In this document: positions 16,970-25,559 of the stretch, piece after piece | How the letters are laid out: every line of letters starts with the position of its first letter | Numbering within the stretch: position 1 is the stretch's first letter | NCBI RefSeq assembly: GCF_002895565.1 | Contig: NZ_AZRN01000021.1 | Coordinates: 1 to 64,000, forward strand | Direction: 5' to 3' | Length of the DNA: 64,000 bases | Source: Petrotoga mexicana DSM 14811 | GTDB lineage: Bacteria > Thermotogota > Thermotogae > Petrotogales > Petrotogaceae | The notes under the pieces: model-generated | Database searches by the model: none | What the model was told of the DNA's origin: nothing | Seen by the model: only the letters and a program-made list of their open reading frames with translations | Program-made: the position numbers and the translations under genes

Positions 16970-17935
16970 CTATATTATTGATTTTATTGCCTCAATGATA
17001 TCTACTTCATTAGGAACAAAATAATCTTCAAGTTTTTTAGAGAAGGGGACAGGAGTGTTAAGTCCGGCCACTCGTAAGATAGGGGAATTCAAATCTTGGA
17101 AAGCTTCTTCAGCTATCATGGCGGACAGCTCTCCTATCCACGAACCTCTCTTTACTTCCTCACTAACCAGAACCACTTTGTGAGTCTTTTTGATTGAATT
17201 ATAAATAGTATCTTTATCCAACGGAAATAAACTCCTTGGGTCTATTACTTCTACATCTATCCCTTCTTCTGAAAGTTGTTTTGCTGCGTTTAAGCACTTA
17301 TGTACCATCATTCCGGTTGCAACTAAAGTCACATCTTTACCTACTTTCTTCACATCCGCCACACCTATGGGAATTGGTTCATTTTCATCTGGAACTTCCC
17401 CTTCCATTGCATATAAAAGTTTATGCTCTAAAACAATTACCGGATTATCGTCTCTGATTGCGGCTATCGTCAATCCCAAAGCATCCTTTGGGGTAGAAGG
17501 GTAAACTACTTTTAAACCTGGTATATGGGTGAACCAAGCTTCTAAGCTTTGTGAATGCTGTGCTGCTGCTTGAATACCAGCTCCAACCATTGTTCTAAAG
17601 GTTAAAGGTAACGTTATTCTACCTCCAAACATATAACGCATCTTTGCTGCCTGGTTTACAATTTGATCCATTGCTATAGTCGAAAAATCTATAAACATAA
17701 TTTCGGCTACAGGTCTACTACCAGCAGCGGCTGCTCCAACTGCTCCCCCTGCAACAGCCTCTTCAGAAATTGGGGTATTCCTGACTCTTTCCTCTCCAAA
17801 CTCGTCAACTATACCGGCAGTTACTCCTAATACTCCATATTTTACGTCTTCTCCCATAAGAAAAACATTGGGATCACGTCGCAATTCATTTCTCAATGCT
17901 TCATTTATTGCCTGACCATAATTCATCTTTCTCAT
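16970..17935 (-). CDS. acoB: 2-oxoacid/acetoin dehydrogenase E1 beta (copy 4)
   Basis: 321-aa E1 beta with LMGEDVKYGVLGVTAG, TPISEEAVAGGAVGAAAAG, IQAAAQHSQSLEAW and DPRSLFPLDKDT. The AQHSQS sequence and the neighbouring AcoX-like gene match acetoin dehydrogenase AcoB. Its ATG overlaps the alpha stop by 4 nt, so the two subunits are made in a coupled way. Confidence 0.9.
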   Translation of the reverse strand: MRKMNYGQAINEALRNELRRDPNVFLMGEDVKYGVLGVTAGIVDEFGEERVRNTPISEEAVAGGAVGAAAAGSRPVAEIMFIDFSTIAMDQIVNQAAKMRYMFGGRITLPLTFRTMVGAGIQAAAQHSQSLEAWFTHIPGLKVVYPSTPKDALGLTIAAIRDDNPVIVLEHKLLYAMEGEVPDENEPIPIGVADVKKVGKDVTLVATGMMVHKCLNAAKQLSEEGIDVEVIDPRSLFPLDKDTIYNSIKKTHKVVLVSEEVKRGSWIGELSAMIAEEAFQDLNSPILRVAGLNTPVPFSKKLEDYFVPNEVDIIEAIKSII

Positions 17936-18918
17936 CTTACACGCACCTCCTCTACAATGTCTGTATAAACATCTTCTGCTACCATTTTTTCATCGGGATC
18001 TTTACTTTTTTCTGCAAATTCTACAGCCTCATCTAGCTCTTTATCTATGCCTTTTTGAATTTCTTTTAGCTTTTCTTCGCTAACTATTCCGTTTTCTGAG
18101 ATGTATCTTTCCACTCTCATTATGGGGTCATTTCTTTTCCATTCTTCTACTTCTTCTTTACTACGGTAAAGCTGGGGATCTCCTTCAAAGTGCCCCCTTA
18201 CTCTATAGGTTTTACATTCAATTAAAGTGGGCCCATTCCCATTTCTTGCCCTTTTAATCGCTTCATTTGTGGCTTCATATACGGCAAACACATCATTACC
18301 ATCAACCGTAATTCCTGGAAAACCATATGCTTCGGCTCTACTAGAAATATCGGTTATAGCTTGGTGATCTTTCTGAGGGGTAAACTCTCCATATAGATTA
18401 TTTTCACAAATATATACCACCGGGAGTTTCCATATAGCTGCCATATTCATGGACTCATGGAATGTCCCTTGATTTGAAGCACCGTCACCAAAGAAACATA
18501 CAGATACTTGATTACTACCTCTGAGCTTAATTGATAAAGCTGCACCTGTTGCTATAGGAAGGCCCGCACCCACAATACCATTAGCACCAAGTATTCCCTT
18601 TGTAGCATCTGCAATGTGCATAGAACCACCTTTTCCTTTACAATAACCGGTTTCTTTACCATAAAGCTCAGCCATCATGTACTTCGTTTCTCCACCTTTT
18701 GCTATTAAATGGCCATGACCTCTATGTGTACTTGTTATTAAATCATCATTAGAAAGATTGGCAGTTACACCTACTGCAACCGCTTCTTCTCCCCAATATA
18801 GATGTACAAAACCTCCAATTTTTGCAGCAGCAAATAACTCAGCAACTCTCTGCTCAAATCTTCTTATTCTAAGCATCTTCGTATACATATCCATTACTAA
18901 TTCCTTAGAAATATCCAT
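17932..18918 (-). CDS. acoA: 2-oxoacid/acetoin dehydrogenase E1 alpha (copy 4)
   Basis: 328-aa E1 alpha. Signature GGFVHLYWGEEAV replaces the HLxxGQE of the other copies (Gln to Glu). TPP motif GDGASNQG...ENN is intact, and ECKTYRVRGHFEGDPQLYR is shared with copy 1. ATG with GGAGGAGG upstream. It is the second gene of the operon led by lipoyl protein C and is followed by E1 beta 4 and the AcoX-like gene; acetoin cleavage is the likely reaction. Confidence 0.9.
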   Translation of the reverse strand: MDISKELVMDMYTKMLRIRRFEQRVAELFAAAKIGGFVHLYWGEEAVAVGVTANLSNDDLITSTHRGHGHLIAKGGETKYMMAELYGKETGYCKGKGGSMHIADATKGILGANGIVGAGLPIATGAALSIKLRGSNQVSVCFFGDGASNQGTFHESMNMAAIWKLPVVYICENNLYGEFTPQKDHQAITDISSRAEAYGFPGITVDGNDVFAVYEATNEAIKRARNGNGPTLIECKTYRVRGHFEGDPQLYRSKEEVEEWKRNDPIMRVERYISENGIVSEEKLKEIQKGIDKELDEAVEFAEKSKDPDEKMVAEDVYTDIVEEVRVR

Positions 18919-19026
18919 ATTTGTTTTCCTCCTCCTTTTTCTAAATTTAAGTTATTTACAAGTTCTAAATAGCAGCTTTTAATCGAATTTGAAAATAAAA
19001 CAAATCTTTTCTTTTTTTTATAATTC

Positions 19027-19269
19027 TTACTCATTTGTTTCAATTTCTGCAATTTTCTCGGCTACTTCGGCTGAATCTCCTTTTTTCTTCATTATAGTTT
19101 TTAGAATCCCCGAAGCAGGCGCCTCAATATCGTTAGTAATTTTTTCTGTCATAACCTGTACTAACGGTTCACCTTTTTCTACTCTTTCACCTTCATTTTT
19201 GTACCATTTTACAATCTCTGCTTCTTTCATAGTTAATCCCCACTTCGGAACGGTTACGTCAACTACCAT
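19027..19269 (-). CDS. stand-alone lipoyl-domain protein C
   Basis: 80-aa single lipoyl domain, acceptor K43 in VMTEKITNDIEAP. Start ATG 19269 with GAGGTG nine nt upstream; the GTG at 19281 is part of that ribosome site. It is first gene of the minus-strand operon that contains E1 pair 4 and the AcoX-like gene and has its own strong promoter (19376-19404). As with proteins A and B, it carries no E2 catalytic domain. Confidence 0.92.
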   Translation of the reverse strand: MVVDVTVPKWGLTMKEAEIVKWYKNEGERVEKGEPLVQVMTEKITNDIEAPASGILKTIMKKKGDSAEVAEKIAEIETNE

Positions 19270-19375
19270 ACTTAATTTCACCTCTTTTTTTAATGGATTA
19301 TAGATTTAAAATTAGATTCTTTCAGAAATAATTTTAGTAACATTTATTTCTCTTAGTTGTTTTTAATTAGTAAAA

Positions 19376-19404
19376 ATTATACGCTTTTCTGCCTTTGATG
19401 TCAA
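19376..19404 (-). promoter_or_regulatory. sigma-A type promoter of the lipoyl C/E1-4/acoX operon
   Basis: Reading the minus strand: TTGACA (19404-19399), 17-nt spacer, TATAAT (19381-19376). Both boxes match consensus perfectly. The start codon of lipoyl protein C is about 105 nt downstream. Confidence 0.85.
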
Positions 19405-19844
19405 ACTTAGTTATAGGAGATTAAAGACAATTATAATCGATTAGAAAGCATTAGAAATTAAAATCTCTATTTTTCACAAATTTTGTCATAACATTAGGAA
19501 TAATATAGATAAAATAAAGGCATAGAACTTTGTTATTTTATGCACAATTAAATATGAATCTATTTACAAAAGTAATCTTTATGAAATTTAATTTAGAAAC
19601 AACTTAGTATTAAAACGGAAAACTTAACCTTTAGTCGGAGATAAGGCTGTTCATCAATGAAAGTTATTGCATTTACTAGGGGAGATCTCAAGAGCATGCT
19701 GGTTAGACATCCCATACATTAAGGCATGGCTAAATCTTAAGAAGTTAGCAGAGGTCATACTACTTGAGGTTATAATATTTATGGATAGATAAAGAAGAAC
19801 CAAAATATTGTTAGTGAAAGATACGTTAGGCAAGATCAAATAGT

Positions 19845-19869
19845 GGGTAGATAAATGAATTATCTACCC
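19845..19869. terminator. perfect 10-bp hairpin downstream of E3
   Basis: GGGTAGATAA / TTATCTACCC with a 5-nt loop, 36 nt after the E3 stop on the minus strand. No T run follows on either side, so it may be an RNA-stabilising or regulatory hairpin rather than an intrinsic terminator. Confidence 0.5.
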
Positions 19870-19904
19870 CTTATCCTATGTAATATCTTATGATTGATTA
19901 TTAA

Positions 19905-21260
19905 TTAAATATGTATGGCTAATCCTTCCGCACTTTCTTCTGCACCAAGCAGACTTTCAGTCAAAGTGGGGTGAGGATGTATACAATCTGTTAGTTGCTC
20001 TACACTCATCCCATACTTTACAGCCAAAACTCCTTCCATAATCATATCTGTAGCATTCGGAGAGACAATAGCTACACCTAATACTTTTTTAGTCTCCTTA
20101 TCAGCTATTATCTTTACAAAACCATCTCTTTCTTCCATAGTTCTCGCTCTGCCGTTAGCAGATACAGGGAATTTTGAAATGATAACTTTTTCAGGATCAA
20201 TTTCTTTTTCTTTTAGCCCAACAGTTGCTATTTCTGGGTTAGAGAAAATGATGTTTGGCACAGCACTGTAATCCATTTCCTTGACTTCACCTGCGATATT
20301 GTGGGCGGCTACTATCCCTTCATTCATAGCTACATGAGCTAACATAATATGGGCTCTAATATCTCCTATTGCATATACATTTTCAACGTTTGTTCTCATT
20401 TTAAAATCTGTCTTAACACCTTTTTCTATCTCTACACCTAAATTTTTAATATCTTGCGTTATAACAGGCCTTCTCCCTACGGCAAGTAAAATTTTTGAGC
20501 TTATTATTTCTCTGGTTTCACCATTGAAATCGATTTTCGATACGTATGAATCTTCATTTTTTTGGATATTTATGACCTTATGTTTTTCTAAGACTTCCAC
20601 ACCTTTTCTAACCAAAGATTTTTTTGCTTCTTCTGCAACATCTTTATCCTCATTGGGGAGTATATGTTCAAGCAGTTCAACAACATAAACTTTTTTACCT
20701 AAACTTGCAAAAAATGTAGCAAATTCTACACCAATTACCCCTCCACCAACTATCAAAATCGATTCTGGCATATGTTCCATCGTAAATACATCATCACTTG
20801 TCCAAATTCCTTCGATTTTATCGAAGGGTGAAAAAACTACTGGTTCAGAACCGTGAGCTAAAATAATGTTTTGTGTTTCTATACTTTTATCGCCAACTTT
20901 TATATGATTTTTATCGATTATTTCTGCGACACCTTGTATTAAATCAATATGATTTTTCTTAAATAGATATTCTATACCTTTTTTGGATTGTAGAACAACT
21001 TTTTTCATATGTTTCATTATTTCGTTTATTTCATAAGTTACTTCACCTACTTTTATGCCTAATTTGTTCGATTTTTTTAAAATCTCTTCGTAAAGATGTG
21101 AAGAGGTCAACATCGCTTTTGTGGGGATACAACCTTTGTTAGTACAAGTTCCACCAAGATTTTCTTTTTCAACAACGGCAACCTTTTTCCCTAATTGAGA
21201 TAACCTTATTGCCGCCACATAACCCCCTGACCCTGATCCAATAACAACAACATCGTACAT
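19905..21260 (-). CDS. lpdA: dihydrolipoamide dehydrogenase (E3)
   Basis: 451-aa flavoprotein that reoxidises dihydrolipoyl arms with NAD+. Motifs: N-terminal FAD GSGSGGYVAA, redox disulfide GGTCTNKGCIPTK, NAD-binding GGGVIGVEFATFFASLG, second FAD motif YAIGDIRAHIMLAH and C-terminal HPHPTLTESL with the catalytic His-Glu pair. No N-terminal lipoyl domain is fused to it. GGAGG precedes the ATG. As the only E3 in the window it probably serves all E1 sets here through the free lipoyl proteins. Confidence 0.97.
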   Translation of the reverse strand: MYDVVVIGSGSGGYVAAIRLSQLGKKVAVVEKENLGGTCTNKGCIPTKAMLTSSHLYEEILKKSNKLGIKVGEVTYEINEIMKHMKKVVLQSKKGIEYLFKKNHIDLIQGVAEIIDKNHIKVGDKSIETQNIILAHGSEPVVFSPFDKIEGIWTSDDVFTMEHMPESILIVGGGVIGVEFATFFASLGKKVYVVELLEHILPNEDKDVAEEAKKSLVRKGVEVLEKHKVINIQKNEDSYVSKIDFNGETREIISSKILLAVGRRPVITQDIKNLGVEIEKGVKTDFKMRTNVENVYAIGDIRAHIMLAHVAMNEGIVAAHNIAGEVKEMDYSAVPNIIFSNPEIATVGLKEKEIDPEKVIISKFPVSANGRARTMEERDGFVKIIADKETKKVLGVAIVSPNATDMIMEGVLAVKYGMSVEQLTDCIHPHPTLTESLLGAEESAEGLAIHI

Positions 21261-21320
21261 TAGAATTTCCTCCTTTTTATTTCATTGTTTATTGCCTTTA
21301 GAATCTCTAAAACATTATAT

Positions 21321-21450
21321 AGCGCCCTTTCACCCCGCTCCCCACCCACAAGGATAAAACAATTTCTCTCTCTTTACCCCGTTCCCCACCCATAAGGATA
21401 AAAATCTCTTTATCTTTTGTTCCGCAGCCCACCCTTTTAAGGAAGAAACC
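21321..21450. repeat. GC-rich intergenic repeat cluster (three partial units)
   Basis: Two consecutive units of the pattern CCCCG(C/T)TCCCCACCC-n-AAGGATAAAA (21332-21359 and 21377-21404) plus a diverged third, CCGCAGCCCACCC (21422-21434). The same core recurs, in either orientation, at 31190-31331, 31821-31881 and 61795-61820. It is markedly richer in C/G than its surroundings and always intergenic. Confidence 0.75.
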
Positions 21451-21543
21451 TGCGGTACCTTAGAACCTAAAGCCCAGCTGAGAGAATAATGAAAATTTAT
21501 TCCATTATCTCTATTTATCTAAATTCGTCTTTTAATATCATAA

Positions 21544-21570
21544 CAAAAAAGGGGAGCTTTCCTCCCCTTT
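21544..21570 (-). terminator. terminator of the AhpD-like gene
   Basis: On the minus strand AAGGGGAG / CTCCCCTT with a short loop followed by a T run, 15 nt after the stop codon. Confidence 0.9.
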
Positions 21571-21584
21571 GATATAATTCACTA

Positions 21585-21923
21585 TTATTTTAGATCTTTT
21601 AACGCTTCCAAAACCAAACCTGCATGCATTAAAGCCGGACCTCCACCCATCAACACTGCAACCCACGCAGCTTCCAAAATTTCTTCCTCTGTGGCACCCG
21701 CATCTAACGCAGATTTCACATGAAAAGCAATGCACCATTCACAGTTTCTGGCTACAGAAAGTGCAACAGCTATTAACTCTTTAGTTTTTTTATCAAGTGC
21801 AGCGCCTTCTTCTTTTTCGATGGCTTCCATCATGTTTTGGAAACTCCCCATTTGCTCTGGGTTCGTCTTAGAAAACTCTTCCATCCAGCCCATTGCTCTT
21901 TGAAAAGTATCTTTCATACTCAC
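21585..21923 (-). CDS. carboxymuconolactone decarboxylase / AhpD-family protein
   Basis: 112-aa helical protein with the AhpD-type redox motif CEWCIAFH (CxxC plus His) and the conserved EIxE...AWVAVLMGGGPAL helices. AhpD proteins reduce peroxiredoxin partners, in some bacteria through lipoylated proteins; here a role in peroxide defence is likely but unproven. The GTG at 21923 is well spaced from AAGGGG; an ATG two codons later (21917) is an alternative. The longer frame upstream to 22013 lacks a ribosome site. In Mycobacterium AhpD is linked to dihydrolipoamide acyltransferase and Lpd, so its position next to lipoyl genes is worth noting. Confidence 0.82.
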   Translation of the reverse strand: MSMKDTFQRAMGWMEEFSKTNPEQMGSFQNMMEAIEKEEGAALDKKTKELIAVALSVARNCEWCIAFHVKSALDAGATEEEILEAAWVAVLMGGGPALMHAGLVLEALKDLK

Positions 21924-22151
21924 GGTAATCACCCCTTTTATAATTTTTGTTATATATTTCACTATCCCACAAAAAGATTTGTCATTTTGATGTTTTAACT
22001 GACTTTTTTTCACCAGTATTAATTATATTATAACTTAAATTTATTAAAATTTTAACAAGAAAATGTTTCGTTTAAATTACATCACTTTTTCATCTATAAG
22101 TTCTTCTTATTCTTCAAATACTTTTGCGAAAGCTCTATTTGCTAAAAAAAG

Positions 22152-22179
22152 AAAAAAGGACCCTTTTAAAGGATCCTTT
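22152..22179 (-). terminator. terminator of tRNA-Gln
   Basis: Minus strand AAAGGATCC / GGGTCCTTT (one G-T pair), then a run of T. Confidence 0.85.
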
Positions 22180-22186
22180 ACTGTAT

Positions 22187-22260
22187 TGGCTGGGGGAGGA
22201 GGATTCGAACCTCCACTGACGGAGTCAGAGTCCGCTGTCCTGCCATTAGACGATCCCCCA
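22187..22260 (-). tRNA. tRNA-Gln (anticodon CTG)
   Basis: 74 nt on the minus strand including encoded CCA. Acceptor stem TGGGGGA / TCCCCCA with discriminator G, T-arm GGAGGTTCGAATCCTCC, anticodon stem GCGGA / TCCGT enclosing loop CTCTGAC, which gives anticodon CTG (reads CAG, Gln). The weak U1-A72 first pair is typical of tRNA-Gln. Confidence 0.97.
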
Positions 22261-22272
22261 ATCAGCAAATTT

Positions 22273-22301
22273 ATTATATCACAAAATTTTTTGGTTGACA
22301 A
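22273..22301 (-). promoter_or_regulatory. promoter of tRNA-Gln
   Basis: Minus strand TTGTCA (22301-22296), 17-nt spacer ending TGTGA, TATAAT (22278-22273). The -10 is preceded by TGA, making an extended -10. Its -35 overlaps that of the divergent MFS promoter. Confidence 0.85.
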
Positions 22302-22323
22302 GTAAATTTGAGGATGGTATAAT
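22295..22323 (+). promoter_or_regulatory. promoter of the MFS transporter gene
   Basis: TTGACA (22295-22300), 17-nt spacer, TATAAT (22318-22323) with extended TGG. Perfect consensus. The start codon is 84 nt downstream. Confidence 0.88.
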
Positions 22324-22406
22324 TTATTTTGATATATACTGTATATACAGATGGGTTTTAAAGTTTTTAAAGGCAGTATACACAAAACATAGTAGGAGGC
22401 TTCGTT

Positions 22407-23678
22407 ATGACGTTTGATTCTTTGATAGAAAAAGTAGTTTCACAATCTCAAAGAAATTATTTATTATTTATTACTTCTTTGGGATGGGCTGTTGTAGCTG
22501 CATATGTAATGATAACCTCGTTCACTCTTCCGCTACTTGCACAAGAATGGAACTTATCCAACATTTTTGCCTCGACGATCGCTAGTTCCACTTTTATAGG
22601 CATGTTTATAGGTACATTAAGTGCTGGAATTATCTCGGATTACTTTGGCAGAAAGAAGTCTGCAATGTTTCTATTGTTTATCGGAAGTTTTTTCAGTGTC
22701 CTTAGTGGTTTTATAGGTTCTCCAACACTTTTCATTATTTTTAGGATTTTATCTGGAATTGGTTTTGGTGGTTCTATGCCTGTTTTAAACGCATATTTAA
22801 CCGAATTTTTGAATGTTTCAATTAGGGGCAAATACTTAGTTTATCTAGAAAGCAGCTGGGCAATTGGAAGTATATTTATAGCCATAATCCATATGTTCAT
22901 TGCTAGAAATTTTACTTGGAGGTTGGATTATATATTTTTAGGGGCTGGGTTTATTCCCTTTTTGCTTTTATTTACTGTTCCAGAATCTCCAAAGTATTTG
23001 CTAATAAGAGAGAAAAAAGAGGAGTTTGAAAAACTTTTTAATTACAATATTAAAGAAAAAATTATAGTACCGAAGAAAGAAAAAGTAACTATTAATGCAC
23101 TTTTTAAAAAAGGTTATTTAGTTAGAAGCCTAAATATTCTTCTCTTATGGTTTACTATGAGTTTTGGATATTACGGTATTTTCGTTTGGGTTAAAGGGAT
23201 TTTAGCTCAGAAAGGTGTGAATGTTGTTTTAACAGATTGGTACACTTTTTACATGTTTTTAGCGCAGTTACCAGGTTATTTATTAGCAGCGTATCTTATT
23301 GAGAAGATTGGAAGAAGAAAAAGTGTTTTATTGTTTGCTTTAGGAACAGCAATTTCTTCGGTTATATTCGCCAGCGTTTCTTCAAATATATTAGTGTTGA
23401 TTTTTAGTTTGGTTGTTTCTATTTTTTGTATGGGTGAGTGGGGTTTGACATATGCATATACTCCTGAACTTTATCCAACAACTATGAGAGGAACAGCTAA
23501 CGGTGTTTCAGGTGCCTTAACGAGGTTCTCGGGTTTCATCGCACCCTTTTATACTTCATATTTTCTTGAGAGAGGCAACATAAATATAGGATTAATAGGG
23601 ATTGCAATCCTTTTCTTGCTGACAGGAATATTAAACTTTATCTTTCTACCTGAAACTCTAAAAAAAGAGGTAGATTGA
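22407..23678 (+). CDS. MFS transporter (sugar-porter / aromatic-acid-like branch)
   Basis: 423-aa integral membrane protein with 12 predicted TM segments in two halves. Motif A-like sequences SDYFGRKKS after TM2 and EKIGRRKS after TM8, and PESPKYLL after TM6, place it among SP/AAHS/SV2-like MFS carriers. Likely proton-coupled transport of a small organic solute; the substrate is not evident. GTAGGAGG precedes the ATG, and it is a single-gene unit bounded by a consensus promoter and a terminator. Confidence 0.88.
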   Translation: MTFDSLIEKVVSQSQRNYLLFITSLGWAVVAAYVMITSFTLPLLAQEWNLSNIFASTIASSTFIGMFIGTLSAGIISDYFGRKKSAMFLLFIGSFFSVLSGFIGSPTLFIIFRILSGIGFGGSMPVLNAYLTEFLNVSIRGKYLVYLESSWAIGSIFIAIIHMFIARNFTWRLDYIFLGAGFIPFLLLFTVPESPKYLLIREKKEEFEKLFNYNIKEKIIVPKKEKVTINALFKKGYLVRSLNILLLWFTMSFGYYGIFVWVKGILAQKGVNVVLTDWYTFYMFLAQLPGYLLAAYLIEKIGRRKSVLLFALGTAISSVIFASVSSNILVLIFSLVVSIFCMGEWGLTYAYTPELYPTTMRGTANGVSGALTRFSGFIAPFYTSYFLERGNINIGLIGIAILFLLTGILNFIFLPETLKKEVD

Positions 23679-23695
23679 GGAACAAAAACCTTTGG

Positions 23696-23734
23696 CCCGA
23701 ATACCTAGAAATATCTAAGTATTCGGGTTTTTTT
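23696..23734 (+). terminator. terminator of the MFS gene
   Basis: CCCGAATAC / GTATTCGGG with a 14-nt loop and seven T. Confidence 0.92.
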
Positions 23735-23826
23735 AACATAGGTTCAAATGGTAGAAACTATTTTATGGGAAAATAATTGCGGATTTTGTTCCTTTCAAAA
23801 ATTTTTTAATGGAGTAAATAATTATT

Positions 23827-24924
23827 ATGAAATGTGAAGGCTGCGGTGTAGAGATACAAACAGAAGACCCTAAAAAACCAGGGTATATACCTGAGAATGT
23901 TCTAAAAGAAAAAATAGAAAATAACGAATCTGTAGTTTGTCAAAGATGCTTTAAATTAAAGCATTATAATTATTTATTACCTATCAAAATAAATTCCGAT
24001 TTTTCCCATGATATTGACAAGATTTTAAGGGATTTCAAAACTGTTTTTTGGGTAGTCGATGTAATAGATTTCGAAGGCACATTTAGAAAAGAGATTGCTG
24101 AAAAATTAAAAGGGAAGAATATTTTTTTAATCGTTAATAAAATCGATCTCTTGCCGAAAAGCACACCTTACGCAAAATTAAAAAAGTGGTTGCTCTTCAG
24201 AATCAAAGAAATGGGCATAAATATACCAGATGATCATGTGAGAATGGTCAGCGTTAAAACGGGTATGGGAATAGAAAAGACAAAAAAACTACTTTTACAA
24301 ACAGAGAAACAAAAGGCATTGGTAATAGGTGTAACCAATGTAGGTAAATCATCTTTTTTAAATAGACTTGTGAGGGGAGAAATAACTGTAAGTGCATATT
24401 CTGGAACTACTTTAAAGGTATTAAAAGCAAAAGTACCTAACACAGATTTACAATTGTTCGATACACCCGGCATTTTCACTCAAGACAGATTGTGCGATTT
24501 TTTTGATATTTATACTCAAGTTAAGATGATTCCTTCTAAAAAAATTAAGATTAAAACTTTCACCGTGAATGAAAAAAATATTCTTTTTATCAGCGGATTG
24601 TTCTGGTTGAAAGTTTTAAAGAACGGTGTTAACAATTTACCTCCTATAATCACGGTTTTTCTTCCAGAAGAGATATCTGCTCATAGAGCAAAAGAAGAGA
24701 GAATTAATGATTTACTTCACAATAGAAAGATTCTATTTCCACCTTACAATGATAATTTTGATTTTAACCAAATAGAGTTTGAAAGAGAAATTGTAAAGAT
24801 TGATAAGGGCAATGATATAGCCCTTCCCGGAGCGGGATGGCTTTCTGTAAAAAGAGGCCCTTTAATAGCAGAAATTTCAAAACCTAAAGAGTTTAGATAC
24901 GTGGTAAGAAAGTCGATGAAATAG
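23827..24924 (+). CDS. yqeH: ribosome-assembly GTPase YqeH
   Basis: 365-aa circularly permuted GTPase involved in small-subunit ribosome assembly. An N-terminal zinc finger (CEGCG...CQRCF) is followed by the G4 motif NKIDLLP before G1 GVTNVGKSS and G3 DTPG, the permuted order. The C-terminal part has the VKRGPLIAEI strand region. No strong ribosome site is seen before ATG 23827. It may form an operon with pduL, 43 nt downstream. Confidence 0.92.
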   Translation: MKCEGCGVEIQTEDPKKPGYIPENVLKEKIENNESVVCQRCFKLKHYNYLLPIKINSDFSHDIDKILRDFKTVFWVVDVIDFEGTFRKEIAEKLKGKNIFLIVNKIDLLPKSTPYAKLKKWLLFRIKEMGINIPDDHVRMVSVKTGMGIEKTKKLLLQTEKQKALVIGVTNVGKSSFLNRLVRGEITVSAYSGTTLKVLKAKVPNTDLQLFDTPGIFTQDRLCDFFDIYTQVKMIPSKKIKIKTFTVNEKNILFISGLFWLKVLKNGVNNLPPIITVFLPEEISAHRAKEERINDLLHNRKILFPPYNDNFDFNQIEFEREIVKIDKGNDIALPGAGWLSVKRGPLIAEISKPKEFRYVVRKSMK

Positions 24925-24967
24925 GAAGATTTCAGTAGGATTTCATCATTTATGGAGGTGTAAAAAG

Positions 24968-25558
24968 TTGCAATTGAAAGAACCAGGAGTAGTTGTTGGG
25001 GTATCAAATAGGCATGTACATTTATCACAAGAGGATTTGGAAAAGTTGTTTGGTGAAGGTTATGAATTAACTCCCTTAAGACCATTAGGACAGCCGGGAC
25101 AATATGCATCTGAAGAATGTGTAGAATTAATAGGGCCAAAGGGAACTTTCCAAAAAGTGAGAATATTAGGCCCTGTAAGAAAAGAGTCACAAGTGGAAAT
25201 TTCTAGAACCGATTCTTTTAAATTGGGAGTAACCCCTCCTGTTAGAGACTCAGGAGATATAGAGGGAACCCCTGGTATTACAATAAAAGGACCTGTTGGT
25301 GAAATACAGTTAAAGAAGGGTGTAATCATTGCCAAAAGGCACATACATATGCTGCCAAGGGATGCTGAACATTATGGCGTTAAAGATAAAGACTTAGTTT
25401 CAGTATATTGTGACAAAGAAGGAAGAAGACTTATTTTTCAAGATGTTTTGATTAGAGTTAGTGAAAAATTTGCATTAGAGTTCCATGTTGATATCGACGA
25501 AGCCAATGCAGCTTTACTCAGCAACGGAGATTATGTCAAAATTATAGAAAAATTCTAA
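24968..25558 (+). CDS. pduL: phosphate propanoyltransferase-type phosphotransacetylase (PduL)
   Basis: 196-aa zinc enzyme converting acyl-CoA and phosphate to acyl phosphate and CoA. Both PduL halves show their metal-binding motifs: SNRHVHLS near the N-terminus and AKRHIHML in the middle. No N-terminal microcompartment-targeting peptide is present, so it probably is the cytosolic phosphotransacetylase for ATP formation from acetyl-CoA (the product of the nearby E1/E2 systems and of pyruvate oxidation). TTG start with GGAGGTG upstream. Confidence 0.92.
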   Translation: MQLKEPGVVVGVSNRHVHLSQEDLEKLFGEGYELTPLRPLGQPGQYASEECVELIGPKGTFQKVRILGPVRKESQVEISRTDSFKLGVTPPVRDSGDIEGTPGITIKGPVGEIQLKKGVIIAKRHIHMLPRDAEHYGVKDKDLVSVYCDKEGRRLIFQDVLIRVSEKFALEFHVDIDEANAALLSNGDYVKIIEKF

Positions 25559-25559
25559 A

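Larger units (their letters stand above)
19282..19904. other. long non-coding gap with promoter, hairpin and possible gene remnant
   Basis: About 620 nt between lipoyl protein C and the E3 gene. It contains the minus promoter at 19376-19404 and a hairpin at 19845-19869. Between about 19660 and 19790 a plus-strand frame of ~44 codons reads plausibly protein-like (LDIPYIKAWLNLKKLAEVI) but has no start or ribosome site. It may be debris of a lost gene; I do not recognise it. Confidence 0.4.

Noticed and set aside
19654-19839. Minus-strand 61-codon frame in the gap before E3
   Set aside because: No ribosome site and no recognisable motif; the opposite strand is at least as protein-like, so neither is called as a gene.
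22063-22305. Frames across the tRNA region on both strands
   Set aside because: They cross tRNA-Gln, its terminator and promoters.
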